A DNA stretch of 64,000 nucleotides from an uncultured Bacteroidales bacterium. GTDB taxonomy: Bacteria; Bacteroidota; Bacteroidia; Bacteroidales; CAIXZF01. Made by a program: the position numbers and the translations under genes. Positions 38,297 through 46,694 of the stretch are shown here, piece after piece (position 1 is the stretch's first letter; each line of letters starts with the position of its first letter). The DNA lies in NCBI GenBank assembly GCA_903923925.1, contig CAIXZF010000035.1, positions 1 to 64,000 of the forward strand, written 5' to 3'. The notes below the pieces were generated by a model. The model had not been told where the DNA came from and searched no databases. It saw nothing but the letters and a program-made list of their open reading frames with translations.

Positions 38297-39079
38297 TTAT
38301 TTAATTGAAATAAAACTAAAAGGAGGCCAAGGTCCACTGGTTTCTAGTTTAAAACCAGAGCATTCATCACTTTTTTTAAGATCATTCATGGTCTTAAGGA
38401 ATTCGGAAACATTGCTTCTAAAGACAAGAAATGCTGCATTTAAAATCATTGTGTCGGTCCGCCCCGTGTATTCCTTGGGAAGAAGGTTATTTATACTGGT
38501 AATCTCACTCACACTTTCAAATGCATTATAATATTTCTGTCCGTAAAATTTGCAAAGTCTGTCCATCTCAGTTTCGACCATCTCAGTTTTTTTTCTTCTC
38601 AGAAGAAAGGCTTTGCCCGGAGAACTTGCCATAATTTGTTTTTCCAGTTCAGCGGATATTTCGCTAAGTTCGTCAATTTTCTCGCTCAGTTCTTTTCTGT
38701 CACAATATATTTTAACCGACCATTCTTCTTTATCTTTTATGATATTGAAATTTTGAATTATTTTTTCAGAATACTCGGTAACGAATTTTTTTAAATGCTC
38801 TTCTTCAGTATAAATAGTGCCAAAATTAAAAGGCATAACGTTAATTTGCAACATCAACTGGTTGATAACCTTCACGTGGTTCCGTGCATTTCCTTCAAGC
38901 CATATAATATCAGCTAAGTTCTTTTTCAGGTTTTCTTCTGAAAATTCACTTTTGGGAACATATTTTACAAATACATTCAAGGTACCGAAAGTCAGGACTT
39001 GTATTTCGTCCTGACCCTGGTTAAAGCCGGGGTCAGGCAAACTATCGGAAATGCAATACAGGTATATCAATTCGTTCAT
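38297..39079 (-). CDS. GvpF/L family gas vesicle assembly protein
   Basis: 260 residues from the ATG at 39079 (MNELIYLYCIS), which aligns with family N-termini. An upstream in-frame ATG at 39130 would add 17 residues and overlap gvpO, so I reject it. Motifs: MPFNFGTI in the middle, the usual arginine being replaced by asparagine, and GPWPPFSFISI at the C-terminus. Likely an accessory protein that handles GvpA during assembly, as known for the family. Confidence 0.88.
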   Translation of the reverse strand: MNELIYLYCISDSLPDPGFNQGQDEIQVLTFGTLNVFVKYVPKSEFSEENLKKNLADIIWLEGNARNHVKVINQLMLQINVMPFNFGTIYTEEEHLKKFVTEYSEKIIQNFNIIKDKEEWSVKIYCDRKELSEKIDELSEISAELEKQIMASSPGKAFLLRRKKTEMVETEMDRLCKFYGQKYYNAFESVSEITSINNLLPKEYTGRTDTMILNAAFLVFRSNVSEFLKTMNDLKKSDECSGFKLETSGPWPPFSFISIK

Positions 39080-39101
39080 TATGATATTATTTATTGCTGA
39101 T

Positions 39102-39374
39102 TTATTGGTCGTCGCTATCCACACCTGCAAAAGAACTCAATCTTTCAAAACTCGTAATCTCAAGGTTTTCATCCATTTTAACAGTATAAAAAAGGCGCAC
39201 CTGTTTAGGTGGAAGATTCATGGATTTAAGGAATGAATCATCTTCGTAAACTTCTGCAACAGCATTCCAGATTTCCTTTACCTTTTCAATTTTTACTACT
39301 GTTACATCATAACAGCTAATATTTTCTTTTAAAAAACTAACTACAGTTTTCTTGACATCAATAATATTACTCAT
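39102..39374 (-). CDS. gvpO: gas vesicle protein GvpO
   Basis: 90 residues matching the GvpO pattern: an N-terminal helix, a W-x-AVAEVYEDDSF strand region, then a tyrosine-containing VRLFYTVKMDENLEITSFERL segment. GvpO is essential for gas vesicle formation in haloarchaea, where it may bind nucleic acid or other Gvps. A good ribosome-binding site (GGAGGA) precedes the start. Confidence 0.82.
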   Translation of the reverse strand: MSNIIDVKKTVVSFLKENISCYDVTVVKIEKVKEIWNAVAEVYEDDSFLKSMNLPPKQVRLFYTVKMDENLEITSFERLSSFAGVDSDDQ

Positions 39375-39437
39375 TATTTTTCCTCCGATAGTTTATATAG
39401 TTTCAATGCAAGTCTGAATTCACTGATCTTTTTAATG

Positions 39438-39674
39438 TTACGCTTTTTTGTTTTTTTCTCTGATAGCGTTGAGTAGGTTCAATAACTCATCTTCTCTTCT
39501 GTCATATTCTTCTTCATCAATTTCATCCATTTCGAATTTCAATTGCAATGCCATAAGTCTTTCTTTGATCGACCCTTCATCAGAGAATTCTTTTTCAATT
39601 ACTTCATTTATTTTATCCGCAATAAAAAGCATCCCTTTGAACGGGGCAAGCAATAAATCGTCTAATAAAAACAT
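39438..39674 (-). CDS. gvpG: gas vesicle protein GvpG
   Basis: 78 residues. The N-terminus MFLLDDLLLAPFKGMLFIADKI and the acidic coiled-coil tail (DEIDEEEYDRREDELL) are diagnostic of GvpG, an accessory protein encoded beside GvpF/L in most gas vesicle clusters. Starts 1 bp after the upstream GvpF/L gene, so translation is likely coupled. Confidence 0.93.
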   Translation of the reverse strand: MFLLDDLLLAPFKGMLFIADKINEVIEKEFSDEGSIKERLMALQLKFEMDEIDEEEYDRREDELLNLLNAIREKNKKA

Positions 39675-39675
39675 C

Positions 39676-40458
39676 TTAAACTCCTTTCGTATTAATTACA
39701 AGATTCACGAAGTTATATGGAGGCAGGGTTCCAACGTATTTAAATGTCATGAAATGTCCATATTTCTCATCTAAATTATAGACAGCTTTATCAAAATCGT
39801 GTTCAGAAGTGTTTTTAATGAGAAATGCGGCATTCAGAATCATCATTTCACCGTAATTGTCATTTATTTTTAAATCATCTGAAAGCGGTGTTAAAACATC
39901 AAGTATTGTGTTTTTATGGGTTACAGTTTCTTTTTTAAGAGCCTCGGCAACCATTTCACCGATTTTCATTCTTTGGTAATGTGTTTTGTCAGCAGGCAGG
40001 TTTATTAGTTTTTCGCGCAGGCTTTTAATATCATCATACTTATCAATGATATTCTCGTACATAGCAGCTTCCTGGGCAAGAACTTTAAGTCCCAATTCTT
40101 TTTTTCCTTCCATTTTTGTTAGCATCTCATCAAATTTCCGATAATCTTTCTCAATAATTCGGAGAACTCCCTCGTCATCATTATGTTCAGAGATTGTAGA
40201 GAATCTAACAGGAAGTACTGTATAATGTTTCATTACCTCCTCAAGCACTTTTTCATGGGTTATCATATTCACTCTTCGTGCTTCATAAATAATAACCGGC
40301 GAGTTACTTACAATTGCAGTTATTCCTTTATAAATTATTCCGTAAACCAAATCAGCACGTTTACCCATGCCAATGTTTCCATAGTTAATTGGTTCGGAAT
40401 TTCTTATGATACCATAAATGTATTTTCCTTCTTTCTGAGTTTCAGGTTCGATGCTCAT
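39676..40458 (-). CDS. GvpF/L family gas vesicle assembly protein
   Basis: 260 residues. The N-terminus (GKYIYGIIR) and motifs VLPVRFSTI and GTLPPYNFVNL are those of GvpF/GvpL. It directly precedes gvpG, an order (F/L then G) common in other clusters, so this may be the GvpF counterpart; that assignment is inference. Confidence 0.9.
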   Translation of the reverse strand: MSIEPETQKEGKYIYGIIRNSEPINYGNIGMGKRADLVYGIIYKGITAIVSNSPVIIYEARRVNMITHEKVLEEVMKHYTVLPVRFSTISEHNDDEGVLRIIEKDYRKFDEMLTKMEGKKELGLKVLAQEAAMYENIIDKYDDIKSLREKLINLPADKTHYQRMKIGEMVAEALKKETVTHKNTILDVLTPLSDDLKINDNYGEMMILNAAFLIKNTSEHDFDKAVYNLDEKYGHFMTFKYVGTLPPYNFVNLVINTKGV

Positions 40459-40480
40459 AGTATTCTTTTAGCTGTTTGAT

Positions 40481-41254
40481 TTACAATTCCCATTTTTCAG
40501 GAAAAATTTTAAGGTCAATAAAATTGAAAATTGGCAATTGAGTCGCATATACAAAGTCGCAACGATTTTCATATTTGTTTCCAAGGTCCAACATAATATT
40601 ATCGAATTCAACTTCTCTTCCACTGTTTACCAGGAAAGCAGTATTCATAAACATGGAATCACCGTTTGTTTTGTTCAGTTTATACTCGAAAATGGAGCGT
40701 CGGAATGCATCAATTATTATATCTGATTCTTCTTCTTTTTTCTCAATTAACGCATGTTTTACAAGGTTTCCTGCTTCAACAATTTTAAGATTCCGCTGCT
40801 CTTTATCATCAATATTTTCAATTTCTGCCCGGATCTTTTGTAATTCTTCATGCTCTTTATCAATCTCCTTATAAATAACCCCCATATCCTTCCACATTCC
40901 CCTTACATTGAGCTCAACTTTATTCTCGAATTGTTTAAGCAATTCCATGAACTCACTGTATCTGCGATTTAAAAGATTCCGGATTTCGTCGGGAGTCGCT
41001 GCTATAGTGCCAAATCGGATAGGAAGTACACTTATAAACTCTTTCATTACTGTTTCCAAAACTTTCTGATGAGCAAGCATGTTTTCAGGGTTCACAACAA
41101 ATCTACTCAGCGGATGATCGCTTACAACCATACATAATCCATCAAAACCAATGGTAGATACTAAATCTTCTCTGCCACCAACCCCAATTGCTCCAAAATT
41201 TGCATCATAATCTGATGCTATTATACAATAAATATATTTTCCGTCACGCTGCAT
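40481..41254 (-). CDS. GvpF/L family gas vesicle assembly protein
   Basis: 257 residues. N-terminus GKYIYCIIAS, middle motif VLPIRFGTI, C-terminus TQLPIFNFIDLKI. A charged helical hairpin region lies between residues 120 and 170. One base separates it from the J-domain GvpF/L gene upstream. Confidence 0.9.
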   Translation of the reverse strand: MQRDGKYIYCIIASDYDANFGAIGVGGREDLVSTIGFDGLCMVVSDHPLSRFVVNPENMLAHQKVLETVMKEFISVLPIRFGTIAATPDEIRNLLNRRYSEFMELLKQFENKVELNVRGMWKDMGVIYKEIDKEHEELQKIRAEIENIDDKEQRNLKIVEAGNLVKHALIEKKEEESDIIIDAFRRSIFEYKLNKTNGDSMFMNTAFLVNSGREVEFDNIMLDLGNKYENRCDFVYATQLPIFNFIDLKIFPEKWEL

Positions 41255-41255
41255 A

Positions 41256-42296
41256 TTAGTCCTTTATTTTTACGAGTGTAAGACTTTTAATTACATCTTT
41301 CTTAGCCAGTGAAATTATTTCAGCATTTGAGGATTGCTTTACGGCGGCTGTATAATCCTGTAATGTATGATATGCCTTTTGAATCGTGTTAAACTTATCA
41401 CCATCATCTGTGTCCTGATAGGTGTCAGGATGGAACATTTTTGCCTTGCCCAGATATGCTTTTTTTATTTCACTTTCTGAAGTTTCTTCATTTAAACCGA
41501 GCTCTGCTTTAGCCCAGCTAACATGTTCAGGTAATAATTCCTTTACTTCTATTGTATAAAAACTATAGCATGGTAAAGGACCAACAATTTTAAAATTCAG
41601 CAGTCCATGGTAAGTTTCGTCCAGAATATCGATAAGATGTTCAAATTTTTCCTTTTTATTTCTATGGATCAGAAAAGCCGAGTTAAGTATCATCTGGTCG
41701 TTCATTACATCATGCGTATGGATATCAATACTAATCGATGTTAATGAATCAAGGATAGCTAATTCTACCAATTTATTTTTCTCGTCTATTTTTTCCTGAA
41801 CAAGCATACCAACCATTACCTGGTCAACCTGGGAAATGCTTGCTTTATTTGTCATCAGACTTTCTTTTAGTGTAACAATATCGGGATGATTAGCCAATTC
41901 CCTGAGCATTTCGGGAAAGTCTGCCCAACTTACTACCAGATCAATTTCTGTGAGGTACTCAATTTTTTTTAAGCTGTCGATAATCAGGTTGTAACCCTCA
42001 GAAAGAATTTTTAATACCTCTTCTTTTGAACTTCTTATGGTGCCAAGTTGCATGGGTATGAACATGGCAAAATCTTTACTCTGCAGTTCTTCAATTGTTT
42101 GCTGATGATGAACAAGCAAATGCCCAAGTGACTCACGGTCATGAAAATCCAGATCCATATCATCACGATCCGAGACAATTGCCGAAATGTTTTCGTAGGG
42201 TATAGTATAAACCTTGGTCTTTTCTAGCGACCTGAACATGTCCGGACTATAGAAGTTCGGTACAATCCCGTAAATATAAATTCCTTTTGTTCCCAT
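41256..42296 (-). CDS. GvpF/L protein fused to a C-terminal J domain
   Basis: 346 residues. Residues 1-255 are a GvpF/L domain (GIYIYGIVP, MFIPMQLGTI, GPLPCYSFYTI). Residues about 260-325 are a DnaJ-type J domain with the HPD motif at 289-291 (KMFHPDTYQ) between the expected helices. J domains stimulate the ATPase of Hsp70 (DnaK), so this protein probably recruits the cell's DnaK to GvpA or to another GvpF/L client. No dnaK is in the window. A separate DnaJ-type zinc finger is encoded in the same cluster. Confidence 0.9.
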   Translation of the reverse strand: MGTKGIYIYGIVPNFYSPDMFRSLEKTKVYTIPYENISAIVSDRDDMDLDFHDRESLGHLLVHHQQTIEELQSKDFAMFIPMQLGTIRSSKEEVLKILSEGYNLIIDSLKKIEYLTEIDLVVSWADFPEMLRELANHPDIVTLKESLMTNKASISQVDQVMVGMLVQEKIDEKNKLVELAILDSLTSISIDIHTHDVMNDQMILNSAFLIHRNKKEKFEHLIDILDETYHGLLNFKIVGPLPCYSFYTIEVKELLPEHVSWAKAELGLNEETSESEIKKAYLGKAKMFHPDTYQDTDDGDKFNTIQKAYHTLQDYTAAVKQSSNAEIISLAKKDVIKSLTLVKIKD

Positions 42297-42346
42297 CTTT
42301 CCAGCGCATTATTTAGTTATCAGTTTTATAATTGAGAAATTCTGAT

Positions 42347-44509
42347 TTAAAGCTTCTTTGTTGCATTTTGTTTCAAAACTAATTGAATTGCCAGGTCGAA
42401 GTGCGATTCCATGATAAATATTTCTCCTGTTATTTCTTCCCGTTTTTCCCGGTTTTTATCAATTAAGTCGCGAATTGCCAGCATTGCGGCCTTGCGGCAA
42501 ATAAACTCAATATCAGAACCAGTGAGGCTTTCAGTTTTTAATGCAAGCTTGCTAAGGTTCACTTTTTTACCCAGTGGTTTATTTTTTGTATGGATGCCGA
42601 ATATCTTTTCTCTTGTCTTTACATCTGGCAGTGGAAGTTCGAAAATCAGGTCAAACCTTCCGCTTCTTAGCAGGGCAGGGTCAATTAAATCGATTCTATT
42701 GGTGGCGGCAAGAACAATAACACCTTTAAGATCCTCAATCCCGTCCATTTCGGTAAGGAATTGTCCGATAACTCTTTCGATAACTCCGGAACCTGAACCA
42801 TCTGTACTCCGCCTTGGAGTCAGGCTGTCGATCTCATCAAGAAACAAGATACAGGGTGATGCCTGTTTTGCCATTCTGAAGAGTTCTCGGACACCTTTCT
42901 CAGATTCACCGATATAACGGCTTAGGATCTGAGGCCCTTTTACGGAAATAAAGTTAACGCCACTTTCGCTGGCCAGTGCCTTTGCCAAATACGTCTTACC
43001 CGTTCCAGGCCTGCCATGCAGAATTATACCCTTTGGGGGTTTTGTGTCTGCTTGTTTAAATAGATCAGCATACTGCAATGGCCATTCAACCGTCTCTTTT
43101 AATGCTTCTTTTATCTCATCCAAACCACCTACATCTTCCCATTTAACATCAGGAACCTCTACAAAAACTTCCCGGATTGCTGAGGGCTCAACCTCTTTCA
43201 TTGCATCCTGAAAATTATCCATGGTCACTTCAAGCGACATCAGAAGCTCGTACGGAATTTCGGATAATTCAAAATCAATTTGAGGCAGAATCTTCCTTAA
43301 AGCAGTCATTGCGGCTTCCCTTGCCAAAGCTTCCAGGTCTGCACCTACAAAACCGTGGGTAATTTCAGCCAATTTTTCCATATCTACATCTATAGATAAT
43401 GGAATACCTCTTGTATGAATATGCAGAATTTCAAGCCTGCCTTTTTTATCGGGTATGGAAATTGATATTTCACGGTCGAATCGTCCAGGCCTTCTTAAAG
43501 CTGGATCAATAGAATTTGGGATGTTGGTAGCTCCGATTACAATTACCTTCCCCCTCGATTCTAATCCATCCATTAAGGATAATAATTGGGCAACAACACG
43601 TTTTTCAACCTGCTTTTCGCCACCCATATCTTCACGTTTTGGTGCAATAGCATCAATCTCGTCAATAAAAATAATGGCGGGTGCATGTTGCTGGGCTTCT
43701 TCGAAAATTTTCCGGATGCGGCCTTCGCTTTCTCCATAGAATTTGCCCATTATCTCTGGACCAGAAATATTAATAAAATAGGCATCGGTTTCATGAGCTA
43801 CTGCTCGAACGATAAGGGTTTTTCCGGTTCCCGGAGGGCCATAAAGAAATACTCCTTTTGGTGGCTGCACTCCAAGACGTTCGAAAATCTCAGGATATTT
43901 CAACGGAAGCTCAATCATTTCACGAATCCGCTGAACCTGGTTCCCAAGTCCTCCTATATCTTCGTAGGATACTTTGCTCTTGCCTTCACTATCCTGTTTC
44001 GTTAATTCCAGTTGCAAAGATGTTTCAGGACCTATCAGTACTACTCCCTCTGGATTACATCCTGTAACTGTATAATTAACAGTCCTTGATCCAAACAAGG
44101 TGGCTTTTACCTTGTCGCCTTTCATCACTGGCAAACCATTAATCAGAGAGCCAATGTATTTTGCATCATCACTTTTAAAAAGGGAACCAGAGATTGTGTC
44201 TGGTTTAAGTTTTATTTTAACTGCCTTACGGCAAGTAGTTTTAATAATCTTAACTTTCTCGTCAATTCCTGCTAACGCATTTTCCCTGCTTATACCATCA
44301 ATCTGAATTATACTCTTATCTCTGTCCTCAGGATAACAAGGCATAACTTTAACCGGCGTCTGCCTTTTACCTTCAATTACAATAATATCGCCACTTTCCA
44401 GACCTATAAGTTTCATGTCTTTCGGGTCAATTCTGGCAATAGCGCGACCCACATCTTTTACAAGAGCTTCTTTAACACGAAGTATAGTATCATCTGATAT
44501 TTTGCCCAT
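42347..44509 (-). CDS. CDC48/VCP-type double AAA+ ATPase
   Basis: 720 residues. N-terminal double-psi barrel and CDC48 domain 2 (about 1-175), first AAA module with Walker A GPPGTGKT (224-231), Walker B IIFIDEID (279-286) and pore loop KFYGE; second AAA module with Walker A GRPGTGKT (499-506), Walker B ILFLDEID (554-561) and pore segment SRYIGESE. This is the organisation of archaeal and eukaryotic CDC48/p97 unfoldases, which pull proteins out of complexes. CDC48-like genes occur in some gas vesicle clusters. A role in remodelling or dismantling shells, or in clearing misfolded GvpA, is inference. It lies 6 bp downstream of the ArsA-like gene. Confidence 0.92.
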   Translation of the reverse strand: MGKISDDTILRVKEALVKDVGRAIARIDPKDMKLIGLESGDIIVIEGKRQTPVKVMPCYPEDRDKSIIQIDGISRENALAGIDEKVKIIKTTCRKAVKIKLKPDTISGSLFKSDDAKYIGSLINGLPVMKGDKVKATLFGSRTVNYTVTGCNPEGVVLIGPETSLQLELTKQDSEGKSKVSYEDIGGLGNQVQRIREMIELPLKYPEIFERLGVQPPKGVFLYGPPGTGKTLIVRAVAHETDAYFINISGPEIMGKFYGESEGRIRKIFEEAQQHAPAIIFIDEIDAIAPKREDMGGEKQVEKRVVAQLLSLMDGLESRGKVIVIGATNIPNSIDPALRRPGRFDREISISIPDKKGRLEILHIHTRGIPLSIDVDMEKLAEITHGFVGADLEALAREAAMTALRKILPQIDFELSEIPYELLMSLEVTMDNFQDAMKEVEPSAIREVFVEVPDVKWEDVGGLDEIKEALKETVEWPLQYADLFKQADTKPPKGIILHGRPGTGKTYLAKALASESGVNFISVKGPQILSRYIGESEKGVRELFRMAKQASPCILFLDEIDSLTPRRSTDGSGSGVIERVIGQFLTEMDGIEDLKGVIVLAATNRIDLIDPALLRSGRFDLIFELPLPDVKTREKIFGIHTKNKPLGKKVNLSKLALKTESLTGSDIEFICRKAAMLAIRDLIDKNREKREEITGEIFIMESHFDLAIQLVLKQNATKKL

Positions 44510-44515
44510 GGCTTC

Positions 44516-45466
44516 TTAATTGAATTGTTGACTTCCAAAAAGACCTCTTTTTAATCTGTTCAAGGATTCTAATCCTCTAATTTCTGTTTCAAAGACAGGA
44601 ACCTCAACTCTGTTCAATGACTGAAAATTATCGTTGATCTGCTCAAGATATTTTGACTGTCCTGCTTTTCTGTTCCTACAGAAAGCGCAATCATCAGAAA
44701 CCATAACATTGTTTACAATTATCTGCTGAGCAACTATTCCTGTGCTGTTTAAATCGGAAAGTAAACGATTTGTTTCTGAAATTGCCATTGATTCAGGAAT
44801 ACAAACCGGAATAAACTCGCATTTCGTTTTATCCCGCAATATGTTTTCAATCCGTTTAACGGTTTTTTTCAGGTTTAACAAAAATGTATCTACATCATCA
44901 GGTACATAAGACCCGGCAAAACTGGTTATCATGTAACGGTATTTCCATCTCATTTTTGCGGCTACTTTTATCCAGGCATCTAACATTTTTGGTGAAGATA
45001 TCAAACGCAAAGCATGACCAGTTGGAGCCGTATCCACAACATACTTTTCATAGTTTCCTTCTTCCATGAAATCAATAATTGTTTTAAAACTCATGATTTC
45101 ATCAATTCCCGGGATCGATAATGTTAACATTTCATCAATGTCATCCTTATCGAAATTGGAAGACGTCACTAATAATTTCTTTAATGCATTATGATGTGCA
45201 GCTTTGAAAATTGTCAGAGCTTCATCGGCAACAACCTCTATAGCAGAGAGTTTTGCTGCACCTGAAACTTTTACTACATTAAATCCGATTTGTTGCTCAA
45301 GGCAATCCGAAACAGAATGTGCCGGATCGGTAGAGATTAACAAGGTTTCAAAATTCTCTGATAAAGCAAGGGCTGTAGCAATGGCACAACTGGTTTTACC
45401 GACACCACCTTTCCCGCCGAAAATAATAAGTTTCAGCTCGTCGTTCCCCAAGCCAGTTAGTGCCAT
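44516..45466 (-). CDS. ArsA/Get3-family ATPase of the gas vesicle cluster
   Basis: 316 residues. Deviant P-loop GKGGVGKTS, switch I STDPAHS, switch II DTAPTGHALRL, and a CxxC motif (CAFCRNRKAGQ) like the pair that joins the two halves of Get3-type dimers through zinc. Single ATPase domain, as in Get3 rather than the duplicated bacterial ArsA. No arsenic genes are nearby. Get3 carries hydrophobic tail-anchored proteins, so a role in carrying the hydrophobic GvpA is plausible but inferred. Five bases separate it from the hsp20 gene upstream. Confidence 0.9.
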   Translation of the reverse strand: MALTGLGNDELKLIIFGGKGGVGKTSCAIATALALSENFETLLISTDPAHSVSDCLEQQIGFNVVKVSGAAKLSAIEVVADEALTIFKAAHHNALKKLLVTSSNFDKDDIDEMLTLSIPGIDEIMSFKTIIDFMEEGNYEKYVVDTAPTGHALRLISSPKMLDAWIKVAAKMRWKYRYMITSFAGSYVPDDVDTFLLNLKKTVKRIENILRDKTKCEFIPVCIPESMAISETNRLLSDLNSTGIVAQQIIVNNVMVSDDCAFCRNRKAGQSKYLEQINDNFQSLNRVEVPVFETEIRGLESLNRLKRGLFGSQQFN

Positions 45467-45471
45467 GACAA

Positions 45472-45990
45472 TTATTTTTTTATCCTGATTTCAAGAATTC
45501 CATTTGTAAATTTGTGCTGCAGGTTTGATTTGCTGACTTTAGAAGGAAGCAGAAGTTCTTTGCGGTATGTCCTGTTTTTGCTAACAGCAGCTATTTCCAG
45601 AATATCTTCTTTAAGATCAATTTTCAGATCGGTTTCTTCAATTCCCGGCATTTCCGCGATTACGACAATTTCATCATTCTCGTCAAAAATATCGGTGATT
45701 GGTTCACGCTCTTCATCAACTTTAGGGCCTTCAGGCGTTTTTTTAATATTGCCGAAAGTCTCTACTTTTGGAGTTCCACCTCCTGCAGTATTTATTGTGA
45801 AACCATAAACCCCTTTCATTCCCTTTTTAATATGATCTAGGTTGATAGATCCTTCTTTGCTCATGGCACCTTTATCCTCCAGCTTCCCGGCAAGGTCAAC
45901 AAGCTTTTCTATTCCACTGAACAATCCACCAAGTCCGAAAAGATCAAAAGCTGAGTCGTCTTTCTTATCCTTATTTGTATCGTTTTTCAT
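45472..45990 (-). CDS. gvpH: GvpH-like Hsp20 (alpha-crystallin) small heat-shock protein
   Basis: 172 residues. N-terminal part with a GLGGLFSGIEKLVDLAGKLE helix and a GVYGFTINTA segment seen in gas vesicle GvpH proteins, then an alpha-crystallin domain (about 95-172: PITDIFDENDEIVVIAEMPG, and NGILEIRIKK at the end). Hsp20 proteins hold unfolded clients without ATP, and GvpH binds GvpA in haloarchaea. There is no C-terminal IxI tail beyond EIRIKK. Confidence 0.88.
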   Translation of the reverse strand: MKNDTNKDKKDDSAFDLFGLGGLFSGIEKLVDLAGKLEDKGAMSKEGSINLDHIKKGMKGVYGFTINTAGGGTPKVETFGNIKKTPEGPKVDEEREPITDIFDENDEIVVIAEMPGIEETDLKIDLKEDILEIAAVSKNRTYRKELLLPSKVSKSNLQHKFTNGILEIRIKK

Positions 45991-46015
45991 TTTGGTTTAA
46001 ATTTAGGCTAACAAA

Positions 46016-46315
46016 TTAGGTCAGCTTGTTCATCGCTTCGAGTTTTTCCAGTCGGGCCTCCATAGCGCTATTTTGTTGAGTCAATTCTTTTTCTCTTGCC
46101 TTTGTTGATAGGTAAGTGTCTTCTTGCCACCAGTTGATCCCCATTTCCATGGCTTTATCCACTGAGGCCACCAGTAATCGTATTTTTATTGTCAATAGGT
46201 CAATATCTGCAATCTGGATTTTAATATCGCCTGCAATTACGATCCCTTTATCGAGCACTCTTTCCAGAATATCGGCAAGGCCGGTCGCATTAATTGAATG
46301 AGTTGGTTCAGCCAT
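46016..46315 (-). CDS. gvpJ: GvpA/J/M family minor gas vesicle protein, GvpJ-like
   Basis: 99 residues. GvpA-type core (LADILERVLDKGIVIAGDI, then IADIDLLTIKIRLLVASVDKA) followed by a longer tail with GINWWQEDTYLS and a charged C-terminal coiled coil. The longer tail is typical of GvpJ. Minor structural protein, probably involved in nucleation or shape. The F/L/J/M letter assignment is less certain than the family. Confidence 0.85.
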   Translation of the reverse strand: MAEPTHSINATGLADILERVLDKGIVIAGDIKIQIADIDLLTIKIRLLVASVDKAMEMGINWWQEDTYLSTKAREKELTQQNSAMEARLEKLEAMNKLT

Positions 46316-46334
46316 AACACATAGTTTTTGAAGT

Positions 46335-46649
46335 TCAGTAGTCTATCGACAATGTTTTAAAGTCCGATTTTATTTCTTCGACTTTTTTTTGCAAAGGTGC
46401 AATAATTTCTGCGGAATGCATCTGTCCTGCCTTTTCATCATTATAATCCTGAATTTCTTTCAACCTGCCCTGGATAATTTCCAACCTAAGAAGAATCCGG
46501 ATCTCTTCACTTTTCAAACGGGTCCTCTCTTTTTCATACATGTATAATTTAATGAAATCAGATTCCTCTTTATTGGGAATACCCGACTTTACAACATTCT
46601 GCATTGATTTAATGCTTTGAAGTCCTTTTATTGCGCTTGAGATTGGCAT
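46335..46649 (-). CDS. small coiled-coil protein of the gas vesicle cluster, unknown
   Basis: 104 residues, not recognised. Mostly charged helix (ERTRLKSEEIRILLRLEII and IAPLQKKVEEIKSDF), no Cys, no membrane segment. It sits between gvpN and gvpJ with short gaps (45 and 19 bp), so it is probably a true part of the operon, perhaps an accessory or scaffold protein. No function can be assigned from the sequence. Confidence 0.7.
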   Translation of the reverse strand: MPISSAIKGLQSIKSMQNVVKSGIPNKEESDFIKLYMYEKERTRLKSEEIRILLRLEIIQGRLKEIQDYNDEKAGQMHSAEIIAPLQKKVEEIKSDFKTLSIDY

Positions 46650-46694
46650 AACAGAATGATTTAATAATGTTTTTGAAAATGCTTTATTCCGGAT

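Noticed and set aside
39080-39130. Upstream start for the GvpF/L gene at 38297
   Set aside because: It would overlap gvpO by 29 bp and add residues with no family similarity; the ATG at 39079 matches the conserved N-terminus.
44516-45466. Arsenite efflux ATPase ArsA
   Set aside because: No arsenic resistance genes nearby, a single ATPase domain with a Get3-type CxxC motif, and a position inside the gas vesicle operon argue against it.
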